A stretch of 31,417 nt of DNA from a bacterium UBP14_UBA6098. Its GTDB lineage: Bacteria > UBP14 > UBA6098. A program made the translations under genes and the position numbers. Below, one piece after another: positions 1-8,908 of this stretch. Where the stretch lies: contig DIWU01000013.1 in assembly GCA_002428525.1 (NCBI GenBank), positions 1 to 31,417 on the forward strand, given 5' to 3'. The notes below the pieces were generated by a model, which saw nothing but the letters and a program-made list of their open reading frames with translations, did not search any database and was not told where the DNA came from. Position 1 is the first letter of the stretch, and every line of letters begins with the position of its first letter.

Positions 1-298
1 AAACCAGCGTGTCCTCGTTGGGATTGGCGTAAACATCTTCTGCGTGAAGCAAAGAGCAAGTGACGACTTCACCGTCTGAAAAGTATCCTGTAATAGGCGT
101 AAAATAAAGAGTATCGGCACTATAACTTAATAAAGGACTTGAAATATCAAAGTGTAATCCATTGATAGAGAAAAGAATAGTTGATGGAATAACGCCATTA
201 ATATCGGAGACGATGAGAGTAATACTTTGTGGATCGCAAGCGGAATATGTTGATGGTAAAGGTGTTACGATTGTTCCAACAGGACCGCCCGTGGGAAT
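1..298 (-). repeat. Surface protein ~220-residue module, copy 3 (cut by window edge)
   Basis: This is the third unit, with S-A-C-D-P-Q near 230-250 followed by an S-I-N-G-L strand as in copy 1. Its second half lies outside the window, so further copies are possible. Confidence 0.6.
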
Positions 299-3200
299 CC
301 ATAAAAGCCAACATGTATCGAGAACATTTGGAGGACATAGATCTGGGGTGTCCCAAGAACGAACGCAGACTCGAACGGTGTCGCCGCCGACGATTACAAA
401 CGGAATCGCGGAAACATCGACCTGATAAGAACCTCCGCCGGTGTGAACAAATGCGGGGTGCGTAACACTATACCAAGTTGTGTCGGATGAGGGGTGATAA
501 TCGATCGAAAAAAGAGTGCTGTCGAAGTCGATGCCCGAAGGGGAATCCGCGAGGTGCCAGTTTATTATAGGAGTAAGCGTCCCGGTCGGTCCAAGAGGGG
601 AGATCGCAGAAATATTAGGCGGTGTAAGATCGATGGTATATATCCAACTTAAACCTATAGTGGACAAAGGGTTACCGATTGTGTCGGAGGCCGAAAGGAG
701 TTGAATGGTCACGACCGAGCCGTCGGTCCAAAGGCTCGAAGGTAAAAAGCAAAGTGTATCATCGAAGTAGCTTAATTCCGGATCGGAGATCGTATAGTCT
801 ATCCCGTTGACACGCAGAATGATAGAGGATTCGACCACGCCATGAGACAATTCCGGATCGAAGAGCGGAATGCAGATTCCTTGGTCTGCGCACGCCGAAA
901 TCAGGCCGTTTATCGGCGTATGAGTGATCGGGTCGATCCCCGGAAGTGCTTGCGGGCCTTGGAGATCGACATAAACAGTCCAGCAGGTTTCGAGGATATT
1001 CGGATCGCAGAAATCGGGTGAATCGAAAGCACCTACACAAAGAGCGATCGTATCGTTGTGCTCGAAGCCTATCGCGTGGAGTGTGCTGTCAATCCATATA
1101 TCGGCCGAAATGCCAAGTGTAAGCCAAGAGTGTGAAAGTGTTCCCATACCGTAATAATAGCGAGTGCCATCAACCGAAATATATATACTCGACTCATCGA
1201 GACCGGAGAGTGAATCGGCGATTATCGCTGAAAAATAAGGAAACTCCGTATTTATGATCGAGCCGTCGGGGGGATTGAAATCCCAAGAGATTGGCGAACT
1301 GAGATCGACATAAAAAACTCCATGTGGAAGTAAATAAGTCGGTATTCCAAGGTCGTCAGAGAGGGAGTCGAGGCTCCAATGTATTGTATCACCATTAGAC
1401 CATAACGGTGAAGGCGAATAAACAAGAACAGAATCCATAATGATAGATAGATTCGGGCTTGTGATAGAATGAGCTAAGCCATTAATAGAGAAGCGGATAG
1501 ACATTGTATCGATTGCGACATCATCATTAACGATGAGTTGAATTTGCTGGTCGGCACAAGCCGTCCAAGCGCCGTCGAAGGGATTTATCAAACTGCTCCA
1601 CGGTGGATCGCAATCGACAACAGAATACTGCCAAGTCTCGGAGGTGTCCGCGCCGCATAGGTTATGCGCGATCACGAGCCACGAGATATTTTCGCTACAG
1701 CTTAAAACTGTGTCGAGATATGTTTCGTCGAGGTCTTCAGCTACGAGAACGCCGTTCATGTAAACATTATAGAAAATCGGTTCGTCGCCGACCGCGGGGT
1801 TCCAGCGAAGAGTGATATACCCCGGAACCATATCGGCTGTGTCGTCGGGGGGATAGACAAGCTCGATGCCGGAAGGCGGTTGCATTATAAGCACAACAAC
1901 GGAGTCGGTGGCTGAACAGCCGATGCCGTCAATCACAGTCAATGTGTAAGTTGTTGTGATGCTTGGAGATGCGTTTGGATTTGAAGCGCCGGGGTTGTCG
2001 AGGCCTGTTGCGGGAGTCCAAATATAGGTATAGCTTCCATCGCCGCCGTCGCCCGACGGGATTCCGCCTATATTTACAGCATCGCCGAGGCAGATCGATT
2101 GATCCAAGCCGGCATCGGCAATGACCGGCGGATCGACGAGAACACGAACTTCGTCATAACCGAGGCAACCTCCCGGTGAGGTGACAGCGAGACCGTAAAC
2201 AGTTGACATAGATGGAGATACGATAATTTCGCGGGTTGTTTGGCCATCAGGCGACCAGAGGTAGGTGTATCCCGGGATGTCCGGCGAGATCGTGGGGATG
2301 AGCCTCAAGAGCTCGCCCTCGCAAATAGCTGTATCCTCGATGGTCACTGTCGGCGCGGCTTCGACGTAGATTGTCACGGCGTGGGAGTCGATACAGTCGA
2401 GCCTGTCTGTGACGGTAGCCCAATAGGTGATCGTGCTTTCGGGGCAGGCGATTGCGTGGGGGCTGTTTGGGTCGGAGAGGAAAAGCGATGGCGACCACGT
2501 GTAATTCCATGTGTGTCCCGAGATATCCGATGTATCTATCGTTGTGTGAATCATTGTGCATTCGCCGCGGCAGAGCGCAGTGTCCTCGGCGTATGAATAC
2601 ACATCGAATTCGCCGGGGGCGGGGATATCGAAGCAGTAATTCTCAACAATCGGTCCGCCGCCGGTCCATGAGACCGAAAGGTCGTAGCATACCCTTGTCC
2701 CGTAAACTGAGGGGTCGAATGCGAGGCTCCAAGCCGCAAGTCCGCTCCCGCCGAAGCCGGCGAGGGAGCCGAGACTCTGGGGATTTGCCCCGCCGGCAAT
2801 AGATAATCCCGGCGGCAGGGAGATTGTCACCTCAACATTGTTTGCGGTGGTCGAACCCGGGTTTGTGACAAGCGCGTGTATATCAAATGGGTTTGGCGTG
2901 ACGGAGCGGCAACCGATGCTGAAGGTCGGCGCTCCTGAAGTGACTGTTAAGTCTGTGCCGGCGACGATTTCGCCGATGCCGTAGTAAGTGACGAAGATCA
3001 CAGAATCGCCGGGGCAGACATAGCGGGGATTCCATTTGACCATAGTCGCGGAATCGGGGTAGGTCCCACCGGTGTCGCCGATCCAATCGCCGTCAGCCCA
3101 GCCGTTGCCACTACTCAAAGGCCAACTGCCGTACCAAAAGACATCCGGCATAACCGCTTCGAAGCCGATGAGTATTCCGAGCGCGGTGAGGGCGCCCGCG

Positions 3201-3955
3201 GCCGGGGGATACCCGCCCTCGTAAGCGCGCCAAATCGAGGGGATGTCCGGCGCGAAGAAAATCTCGGCGATTCCGGTGTAGCCATAGGAGGTCGAGATGC
3301 GCGCGGCGTCGTCGGAATCGAGCATAGTGTCGAAATAAACGATACAACCGACATTGTGGCATGAGTCGTCGGCGGGTTTCATAACAGTCTTAAACTTCAC
3401 TTGTTCGTTTTCGCCGGGAACTCCGCCGAGGCTTGCGGTTGTAATCTCTTGACGGATATAGACGCCGTTCCAATTCTCCCAGATCGAATAGGCGATATTG
3501 CCGACCATGAAGTTTGAGCTTGTGCCGGGCATTGTCGAGGCGGTTTTCGCGGAAACTCCGTCAACATAATACATGGTCCAGCCTGTCCCCGTGGCGGCAG
3601 GATAGGAGAAGGTCAGTTTTTGATAGGCCCCGGAGCCTGAGGGGTCGCCGCCTTCGTTGTATTCGCCGCTGGATTCGTCAACAACAGCGCGGACATAGCC
3701 GTTTAGCGGCGCCCAAACCATCGGTTCGGCGGGTCTGAGCCTCGGTAGCGATGCTCCTGCGGTTGCCGCGGCGAAATCGAGTTTCCATACAAGGTATTCG
3801 TCTGGATTTGTATTAATATCGGGCATAACCTCGAGCAGGGAGTCGGCTGTTTCGCGTGCCGATTCGTCGAGGTATGAAAAATCCGACCCCGATATTCCGA
3901 AAAGGGCCGAGGAGATAATATACGAAATAAACAAAACGATTTTTAAACGGTTCAC
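1..3955 (-). CDS. Giant secreted multidomain surface protein, N-terminal part (3' end beyond window)
   Basis: The minus frame is open from GTG at 3955 to the window edge, about 1318 residues. A GGGAGA ribosome site lies 5 nt upstream of the GTG, and residues 1-19 form a signal peptide (MNRLKIVLFISYI...), so the protein is exported. Residues ~20-340 are unassigned. Residues ~345-410 look like a DUF11/CARDB-type beta-sandwich. Residues ~440-690 hold three PKD-like/Ig modules of the Bacteroidetes surface-protein type, with W-S/T-P and T-Y-x-L-x-V signatures. Residues ~692-780 look like FN3. From ~780 onward a Cys-containing unit of ~220 residues repeats (see repeat entries). The family suggests a long adhesin or extracellular matrix protein. 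A C-terminal sorting or anchoring domain would lie outside the window. GC3-rich codons dominate the 5' part, while the repeat part is visibly more AT-rich. Coding status is certain; function is inferred. Confidence 0.88.
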   Translation of the reverse strand, partial: MNRLKIVLFISYIISSALFGISGSDFSYLDESARETADSLLEVMPDINTNPDEYLVWKLDFAAATAGASLPRLRPAEPMVWAPLNGYVRAVVDESSGEYNEGGDPSGSGAYQKLTFSYPAATGTGWTMYYVDGVSAKTASTMPGTSSNFMVGNIAYSIWENWNGVYIRQEITTASLGGVPGENEQVKFKTVMKPADDSCHNVGCIVYFDTMLDSDDAARISTSYGYTGIAEIFFAPDIPSIWRAYEGGYPPAAGALTALGILIGFEAVMPDVFWYGSWPLSSGNGWADGDWIGDTGGTYPDSATMVKWNPRYVCPGDSVIFVTYYGIGEIVAGTDLTVTSGAPTFSIGCRSVTPNPFDIHALVTNPGSTTANNVEVTISLPPGLSIAGGANPQSLGSLAGFGGSGLAAWSLAFDPSVYGTRVCYDLSVSWTGGGPIVENYCFDIPAPGEFDVYSYAEDTALCRGECTMIHTTIDTSDISGHTWNYTWSPSLFLSDPNSPHAIACPESTITYWATVTDRLDCIDSHAVTIYVEAAPTVTIEDTAICEGELLRLIPTISPDIPGYTYLWSPDGQTTREIIVSPSMSTVYGLAVTSPGGCLGYDEVRVLVDPPVIADAGLDQSICLGDAVNIGGIPSGDGGDGSYTYIWTPATGLDNPGASNPNASPSITTTYTLTVIDGIGCSATDSVVVLIMQPPSGIELVYPPDDTADMVPGYITLRWNPAVGDEPIFYNVYMNGVLVAEDLDETYLDTVLSCSENISWLVIAHNLCGADTSETWQYSVVDCDPPWSSLINPFDGAWTACADQQIQLIVNDDVAIDTMSIRFSINGLAHSITSPNLSIIMDSVLVYSPSPLWSNGDTIHWSLDSLSDDLGIPTYLLPHGVFYVDLSSPISWDFNPPDGSIINTEFPYFSAIIADSLSGLDESSIYISVDGTRYYYGMGTLSHSWLTLGISADIWIDSTLHAIGFEHNDTIALCVGAFDSPDFCDPNILETCWTVYVDLQGPQALPGIDPITHTPINGLISACADQGICIPLFDPELSHGVVESSIILRVNGIDYTISDPELSYFDDTLCFLPSSLWTDGSVVTIQLLSASDTIGNPLSTIGLSWIYTIDLTPPNISAISPLGPTGTLTPIINWHLADSPSGIDFDSTLFSIDYHPSSDTTWYSVTHPAFVHTGGGSYQVDVSAIPFVIVGGDTVRVCVRSWDTPDLCPPNVLDTCWLLWIPTGGPVGTIVTPLPSTYSACDPQSITLIVSDINGVIPSTILFSINGLHFDISSPLLSYSADTLYFTPITGYFSDGEVVTCSLLHAEDVYANPNEDTLV
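299..961 (-). repeat. Surface protein ~220-residue module, copy 2
   Basis: This is the second unit, with S-A-C-A-D-Q near 880-905, an R-V-N-G-I strand, and S-W-D-T-P-D-L-C-P-P-N-V-L-D-T-C-W coded near 308-371. It starts about 655-660 nt after copy 1. Similarity is at protein level; the DNA has diverged, so this is an old duplication. Confidence 0.7.
962..1615 (-). repeat. Surface protein ~220-residue module, copy 1
   Basis: This is the first of three in-frame units. It opens with a P-x-x-G then T-A-C-A-D-Q, followed by I-x-L-I-V-x-D and a S-I-N-G-L strand. The second half carries the paired-Cys signature D-x-P-D-F-C-x-P-N-I-L-x-T-C-W (coding near 980-1030). The conserved cysteines suggest disulfides in an exported beta-sandwich pair. 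Confidence 0.7.
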
Positions 3956-3999
3956 AATCTCTCCCAATTATAAATAATAAAACATTACTTAATCTCTAT

Positions 4000-4028
4000 A
4001 CTATATTTAAAATAGAATTTTAATTCAA
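4000..4028 (-). promoter_or_regulatory. Candidate sigma70-type promoter of the giant surface protein gene
   Basis: On the minus strand there is TTGAAT (4028-4023), a 17-nt spacer, and TATAGT (4005-4000), in an AT-rich gap upstream of the GTG at 3955. Expected leader length is about 38 nt. The AT-rich setting makes chance matches likely. Confidence 0.35.
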
Positions 4029-4227
4029 TCTAAAAGAACCTCGTCTTTTAAACAGCCGATGCTTTTTATTGATTTAACAGAGTTGCCGAGATACTTTAGC
4101 GCTTACGAATAAGGCCTTTAAGGTCGGCATATGTCTATAATGAGTTATCATTAATGCCTTTTAAAAAACATAATCTGCGAGAGGATTGCTATTGAATTAG
4201 CTTTTTTTTTCGTTAGCATTGACCCCC

Positions 4228-5475
4228 ATGCAGAGCATTGTTGATATACTGATTTCGCTCAGAGATGCATTCAACGGCGAGCTTCTATTCGCCATCTCGA
4301 TGCTTCTTTTAGGCGGTTGGTTTTTCGGCTGGTTGGCCGAAAAGCTTAAGCTTCCGGCTGTCACCGGCTATTTAGTCGCAGGGCTTTTCTTGGGCGATTC
4401 GATAACTGGAATTATAAACTTCCAGATGTCTGCGCCTTTGAAGACAATCACTGATATTGCCCTTGGAATTATAGCGATCACTATCGGCGCTGAATTCAGC
4501 GCTAAAAAAATAAAATTGCTTGGGAAAAAAATTCTAATTGTCACTGTGGTTCAGCTTCTTGCGGCGTTTGTAGCTGTGACAATTGGGCTTTATGTCTTCA
4601 AATTGCCGTTGATTTATTCCTTAATTTTGGGCGCAATCGGAACCGCAACTGCTCCTGCGGCAACAGTGGTTATCATTCAGAATTTGCGCGCTCGTGGCGA
4701 GTTCGTCGATATGCTCTATGGTATTGTGGCCTTGGATGATGCCGGCTGTGTTATTATTTTTGCTATTGTTTATGCGGCCGCGGATAGTGTTATTGGTGTC
4801 GGGGTAGAGTCTGTTGGAGTATTTCGAGTTGTGTTTAATGCTGTCGAAGAGATCGGATTTGCGATAATTGTCGGACTTGGGGGGGGGGGCATTCTCCATT
4901 ATTTAGTCGCAAAAAAGACAAATTCTAAAGAGGTAATGATCATCTCGTTAGGGATGATCATTTTTATTACCACGATTTGCGTGGTCTATAATTTGTCTTC
5001 ATTGCTGGCAAACATGACCGCCGGAACGCTTTTAATTAATCTTTCGGACAGGAACGCAAGGATTTTCCACTCTCTTGAGCCGTTAACTATACCTCTCTAT
5101 GCCGCCTTTTTTGCTATTGCTGGAACCGAGATTAAGCTAAATGTTTTTAAATCCCTCTCAGTTTTACTTTATGGAACAATTTTTGTAATCATGCGGTTTA
5201 TAGGTAAATACTTCGGAGTGAGGTTTAGCGCCGCCCTTTCCGGTTGCGATCACAAAACCCAGAAGTATCTCGGCTATGCAATGCTCCCTCAAGCCGGAGT
5301 TGCTATCGGTCTTATCCTATATATCCAAGCCTCACCCTTGTCTTTAAACGCAACTCCTGATGTAAGGTTGTTTTTCGACCAGATTATAAATATTGTGTTT
5401 TTCTCAACAATGATCAACGAACTCGTCGGGCCGCCGATTTCTGAATATGCAATTAAGCGCGGAGCCGATCTTTAA
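4228..5475 (+). CDS. CPA2-family cation:proton antiporter
   Basis: This is a polytopic inner-membrane protein of 415 residues with about 11-13 hydrophobic segments, matching the Na+/H+ exchanger (PF00999) family of monovalent cation:proton antiporters. The fold-defining region is visible: a G-T-A-T-A-P-A-A segment, then a helix with the A-L-D-D-A acidic pair expected for ion binding in CPA2 proteins. ATG at 4228 is preferred. TTG at 4219 is also in frame, there is an in-frame stop at 4198, and neither start has a clear ribosome site. The EIIA/PII-like gene follows after 14 nt, and antiporter-EIIA pairs are known, so EIIA may regulate transport. Codons are more AT-rich than in neighbouring genes. 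An 11-G run lies inside the gene. Ion specificity (Na+ or K+) cannot be read from the sequence. Confidence 0.9.
   Translation: MQSIVDILISLRDAFNGELLFAISMLLLGGWFFGWLAEKLKLPAVTGYLVAGLFLGDSITGIINFQMSAPLKTITDIALGIIAITIGAEFSAKKIKLLGKKILIVTVVQLLAAFVAVTIGLYVFKLPLIYSLILGAIGTATAPAATVVIIQNLRARGEFVDMLYGIVALDDAGCVIIFAIVYAAADSVIGVGVESVGVFRVVFNAVEEIGFAIIVGLGGGGILHYLVAKKTNSKEVMIISLGMIIFITTICVVYNLSSLLANMTAGTLLINLSDRNARIFHSLEPLTIPLYAAFFAIAGTEIKLNVFKSLSVLLYGTIFVIMRFIGKYFGVRFSAALSGCDHKTQKYLGYAMLPQAGVAIGLILYIQASPLSLNATPDVRLFFDQIINIVFFSTMINELVGPPISEYAIKRGADL
4879..4889 (+). repeat. Homopolymeric run of 11 G inside the antiporter gene
   Basis: Eleven consecutive G, then C, encode four glycines. Runs of this length are prone to slippage; a change of 1 or 2 G would frameshift the antiporter about half-way. 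The frame is intact in this copy. Confidence 0.95.
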
Positions 5476-5489
5476 AACTGGAGAATGCT

Positions 5490-6311
5490 ATGCCCCTTTA
5501 CAAGATGATCAGCAAAGACTTATGCATAGTCGAACTCGAGGGCAAAAAGAAGCTTCCGGTAATCGAGGAGATCGCCGCGAGATTGAAAAACCATTCAGCC
5601 TTCGCGGATATACCCCATTCGCGGATAGTCGAGGGCTTCATGGCGCGTGAAAACCTCGGCTCGACGGGTTTCGGCAACGGCCTCGCGATTCCGCATTGCA
5701 AGCTCCCCGAACTCGACAGGTTTTTCGTCGGCCTCGCAATCTCGAAAAAAGGCGTCAATTTCGACTCTTTCGACGGGAAGAAGACAAATATATTTTGTTT
5801 CATTATTGGGCCGGATAACGATCCCGAGACTCATGTAAAAATCCTTGCCGAGGTCTCATCGGTTCTCAGAGAGGATTTTGTCCGCCGCGAGCTTATGGCC
5901 GCTAAATCGCAGACCGCACTATATGAGGAATTTCTCCGCCATTCCACGCCAGAGGACATTTCCGACGGATCGCTTTCGAGCAAACTCGTGATGATCGTGA
6001 TCCAGAGGGAAGAGCATTTGCTCGAAATAATGGAGCTGTTTATCGAGCTTGGAATCAAAGGTGCCTCGATTTCGGAGTCGAACGGAATGGGGCAATTTCT
6101 TTCGAAAGTGCCGCTTTTTGCGGATTTTGTCAACTTTCTCGGACAGACAGATGTTTTTCACAGGACCATCTGGGCGTTGGTTCCTCAGAACAACCTCGAA
6201 CTCCTCGTTGCAAGCATCGAGAAGATCACCGGCGATTTCAACCGACATTCCGGAACGATGATCTTAGCGCTCGATGTCGCCTTCATCAAGGGTTCGATGG
6301 AGACTATTTAA
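5490..6311 (+). CDS. PTS EIIA (PtsN-type) domain fused to a PII-like domain
   Basis: This is a cytoplasmic protein of 273 residues. Residues ~5-150 match the fructose/mannitol EIIA domain. The phosphorylatable histidine is H69 in the motif G-N-G-L-A-I-P-H-C. Residues ~160-270 form a second alpha/beta domain that resembles PII/CutA-like sensors (inference from pattern). GGAG stands 7 nt before the ATG. The gene is 14 nt after the antiporter, so the two are probably co-transcribed. It is more likely a phosphorylation- or ligand-dependent regulator of the antiporter than part of a sugar permease, since no EIIB or EIIC is nearby. Its stop overlaps the stop of the convergent patatin gene by 4 nt. 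Codons are GC-rich, unlike the antiporter's. Confidence 0.87.
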   Translation: MPLYKMISKDLCIVELEGKKKLPVIEEIAARLKNHSAFADIPHSRIVEGFMARENLGSTGFGNGLAIPHCKLPELDRFFVGLAISKKGVNFDSFDGKKTNIFCFIIGPDNDPETHVKILAEVSSVLREDFVRRELMAAKSQTALYEEFLRHSTPEDISDGSLSSKLVMIVIQREEHLLEIMELFIELGIKGASISESNGMGQFLSKVPLFADFVNFLGQTDVFHRTIWALVPQNNLELLVASIEKITGDFNRHSGTMILALDVAFIKGSMETI

Positions 6312-8899
6312 TCGAAATTATACCCGAGCGAGAAGTCGATTTGTTGAAGCTTCTCGGTGTTTGTTCCCCAATATAGCTTAAGCGGCCCAAGCGGTGTCGC
6401 GATGCCCCAACCGGCCCCCCATCCCCAGATCAGCTCATCGAGGTGGAGTTTGTCGTCTTTTTGCCATGTCCGGCCGCAAGCGACTCCGGCATAGATGAAA
6501 ACCGGATCCATCGGGTTCGCGCGGAGATCGAATCCGGCCTTAAATAGTGAATTCCCTCGCCGTTCATCGCCGCGAAACCCCCAGAACGGCATGTCCTGCC
6601 CAAGCTCGAACTGCTCGAAATAGGGGAGACCGCCGGTCGCGAAGCCCCCGATGGCATAAGGGTGAAAGGTGATCGGATCGCTCCAAGTCCAATAGCTTTG
6701 AAAGCCGGCATAGGCTTTGGTGAATGAGAACTCTCCGCCAAGGATATCTTGGCTCATCATGTAATAGCTCTCGTGGTATTTGCCGTCTTTCGGGAATTGC
6801 TTGTCGTCGAAGGTGTCCACGAGCGATCTGATCGTCAGGCGGTTCAGGGGATATTCCTTGAGGTTGGTTCGCTCAGGTCCGAATTCGACATACTCCGAGC
6901 CGACCTCGACAAAGACCGTCCCAAAGCGCTTTATCTGTTGGCCTAACGAGAGTTTGAGGCCGTAGAAGTTCAAGGAGTGGGTTTCGGAGACAGTGTCGTC
7001 TGCCCAAATGTCGAATTCAGTCCCCTGCGCGAAGAGAGTAGCGCTTCCGGTAAGGAACGAGTAGGCTATACGATCGGTTTCGGTTCGAGCATAAGTCGCC
7101 CAGCGACGGCCGCCGCCGGAAACACCGCAGTTAAGCCTCCAAGCTATCCCGAACAGGTTGTCGTCACCGACCTCGATAGCTCCCTCAACGCCATTGACGA
7201 CATCGAAGCGGCTACCGAGTCGAATCCCGAAATAGGGTTTTTCGACGAGCTGAAGTTTAACAACAGCGCTACTGTCGCCGCGTTCGAGTTTGGGAATGAC
7301 CGACTCGAAAAGATTGGTTGCGTGGAGGTTGTTAATTGCATTTTCAAGCCTCGCATTCTCGAATTTCTGGCCGATTTTAAAACTCGAATAGCTTCGTATA
7401 AGCCAGTCTTTCGTGCGTTTGTTGCCCGAGATCTCGACCTTTTCGATAATGCCCTCATCGAAAATAACACCGAGAGCACCGCCGTCAAAGGCCGCGAAGG
7501 ATATATGAGCCAAGTCGAAACCCTCGTCTTTAAAGCCTCGCTCGATGTGGGTTAGGATCGAATCGATTTGCATAAGGTTGGCAGGTTTGAGCGAGTCGAT
7601 CTCGAAGAGCGATTCGAGCGAGTCCGAATCGACCGACCGAACTCCGGAGAACTTTACCGCAATTAGGGGTCTGTTGAGTTCGGTGACTATCTCGAGTTCG
7701 ATCGAGTCTTTTGCGAGCGAATATGCTATCTTCACTCCGCTGTAAATCCCCTCCGAATAGACATCTGCGGCAATAGTTTGGAGATCGCTCAGTGTAATAG
7801 AATCGCCCTCGACGATTTCGAGTGGTGCGCTCGAGGTAATTTTGGCGATGCAATACCTCTGCTCGACAGGAAGATCTTGCTCGGGGAGCGCTTCGATTTC
7901 CTGCACTCGATCTACCGTTGCCGCTCTTCCGGCCTCGATCAATGAATCCAATTGATCGAAATCGTAGCTTCCGCGGTTGGTGAGGTCGGGTTTAATCACG
8001 ATATCCGCGAGTTTGCGCTCGTATTTCTTTTTGTCCTCAGACATGATCGTTGTGGTCTGGTCGAGGATGAGTAGGGCGTTGTCGAGCTCGTGCGGGTATT
8101 CGAGATCGGCGGTAGCATCCACGGCAACAATCTTGTCGTCGCTAATTGCCTTCGCGATCTCGACAGGGATCGGGTAATTGAGGCCGCCGTCGGCGAGGAG
8201 GTCGCCCTCGTTCTCGATTGGCGCAAGAAACAGCGGAATTGCCGAACTCGCACGAAGCGCAACCGCGAGGTCGCCCCCTTTGAAGACAACCGGCGCTCCC
8301 GTTCGAAGATCGGTGGCGACTGTCCTGAAAGGGATAGCCAAGCGGTCGAAGTCGCCGTCCGCGGCGTAATTCGGTGCGGCACATTGCATTATCAGAAGCG
8401 TCGAGATCATCTGTGCGGCGCTGATTCCCTCGGGGATATAGGGCCGAAAATTCCTGAATCGAAGGTGAAGCAGGAATTTCTCGGTGGCCATGCGCTGGGT
8501 TTGAAAAAGCTTGGTTCTTTTCGGGGAGTCGTAGATCAGGTCGTTCCATCGGGTTTTTTTGAGAATCTCGCGCATTTGCGCCGGAGTGTAACCCGCGGAA
8601 TATAGCCCTCCGACGATCGCGCCCATACTGACGCCGACAACCAGATTCGGTCTTAGGCCGTTTTCCTCGAGAACCTCGAGCACACCGATTTGCGCCAAAC
8701 CGCGCGCACCGCCGCCGGAGAGAACGAGCGAAAAGGAGCCGGTCTTATTATCAAACCGGCGCCAGACCCTTCCCTTAGGAGGATCGAGCAATTCGAGGCT
8801 ATATTCATCGATAGTTTTTTCACTGCATTTGGCGGGGGATTCCGCGCGAATAGTGCCGCTTAAAAACATGACGATAAGAACAATCGCTGATAATCTCAC
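6308..8899 (-). CDS. Patatin-like phospholipase with POTRA and Omp85 beta-barrel
   Basis: This is an outer-membrane/exported protein of 863 residues. Start is GTG at 8899 with AGGAACC 6-8 nt upstream, and a signal peptide at ~1-19. The patatin domain spans ~55-330: oxyanion motif G-G-G-A-R-G (62-67), nucleophile S91 in G-V-S-M-G, and catalytic D237 in D-G-G. The Ser-Asp dyad is therefore complete. Residues ~360-560 contain POTRA-like segments, and ~560-863 match an Omp85/bacterial surface antigen barrel with many aromatic beta-strands. This is the PlpD-like (type Vd) layout, in which the barrel displays or exports the lipase. It follows the HEAT gene by 9 nt and ends the operon. Phospholipase A activity is inferred; the substrate is unknown. 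Confidence 0.92.
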   Translation of the reverse strand: MRLSAIVLIVMFLSGTIRAESPAKCSEKTIDEYSLELLDPPKGRVWRRFDNKTGSFSLVLSGGGARGLAQIGVLEVLEENGLRPNLVVGVSMGAIVGGLYSAGYTPAQMREILKKTRWNDLIYDSPKRTKLFQTQRMATEKFLLHLRFRNFRPYIPEGISAAQMISTLLIMQCAAPNYAADGDFDRLAIPFRTVATDLRTGAPVVFKGGDLAVALRASSAIPLFLAPIENEGDLLADGGLNYPIPVEIAKAISDDKIVAVDATADLEYPHELDNALLILDQTTTIMSEDKKKYERKLADIVIKPDLTNRGSYDFDQLDSLIEAGRAATVDRVQEIEALPEQDLPVEQRYCIAKITSSAPLEIVEGDSITLSDLQTIAADVYSEGIYSGVKIAYSLAKDSIELEIVTELNRPLIAVKFSGVRSVDSDSLESLFEIDSLKPANLMQIDSILTHIERGFKDEGFDLAHISFAAFDGGALGVIFDEGIIEKVEISGNKRTKDWLIRSYSSFKIGQKFENARLENAINNLHATNLFESVIPKLERGDSSAVVKLQLVEKPYFGIRLGSRFDVVNGVEGAIEVGDDNLFGIAWRLNCGVSGGGRRWATYARTETDRIAYSFLTGSATLFAQGTEFDIWADDTVSETHSLNFYGLKLSLGQQIKRFGTVFVEVGSEYVEFGPERTNLKEYPLNRLTIRSLVDTFDDKQFPKDGKYHESYYMMSQDILGGEFSFTKAYAGFQSYWTWSDPITFHPYAIGGFATGGLPYFEQFELGQDMPFWGFRGDERRGNSLFKAGFDLRANPMDPVFIYAGVACGRTWQKDDKLHLDELIWGWGAGWGIATPLGPLKLYWGTNTEKLQQIDFSLGYNFD

Positions 8900-8908
8900 A
8901 GCAGGTTC

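Noticed and set aside
759..1040. Minus-strand open frame inside the giant surface gene
   Set aside because: It is out of frame with the continuous 1318-codon frame that carries the signal peptide and repeats, and has an Arg/Ser-rich shadow composition.
4136..4141. Perfect TATAAT upstream of the antiporter
   Set aside because: No acceptable -35 box at 16-18 nt and the TG extension is misplaced by one base; kept only as a possibility.
3956..4227. Small gene or RNA in the largest intergenic gap
   Set aside because: AT-rich, with stops in all frames and no stable hairpin series; only promoter-like elements are seen.
8090..8605. 171-codon plus-strand frame antisense to the patatin domain
   Set aside because: It lies opposite the catalytic patatin motifs, has no ribosome site, and its composition mirrors the GC-rich opposite strand.
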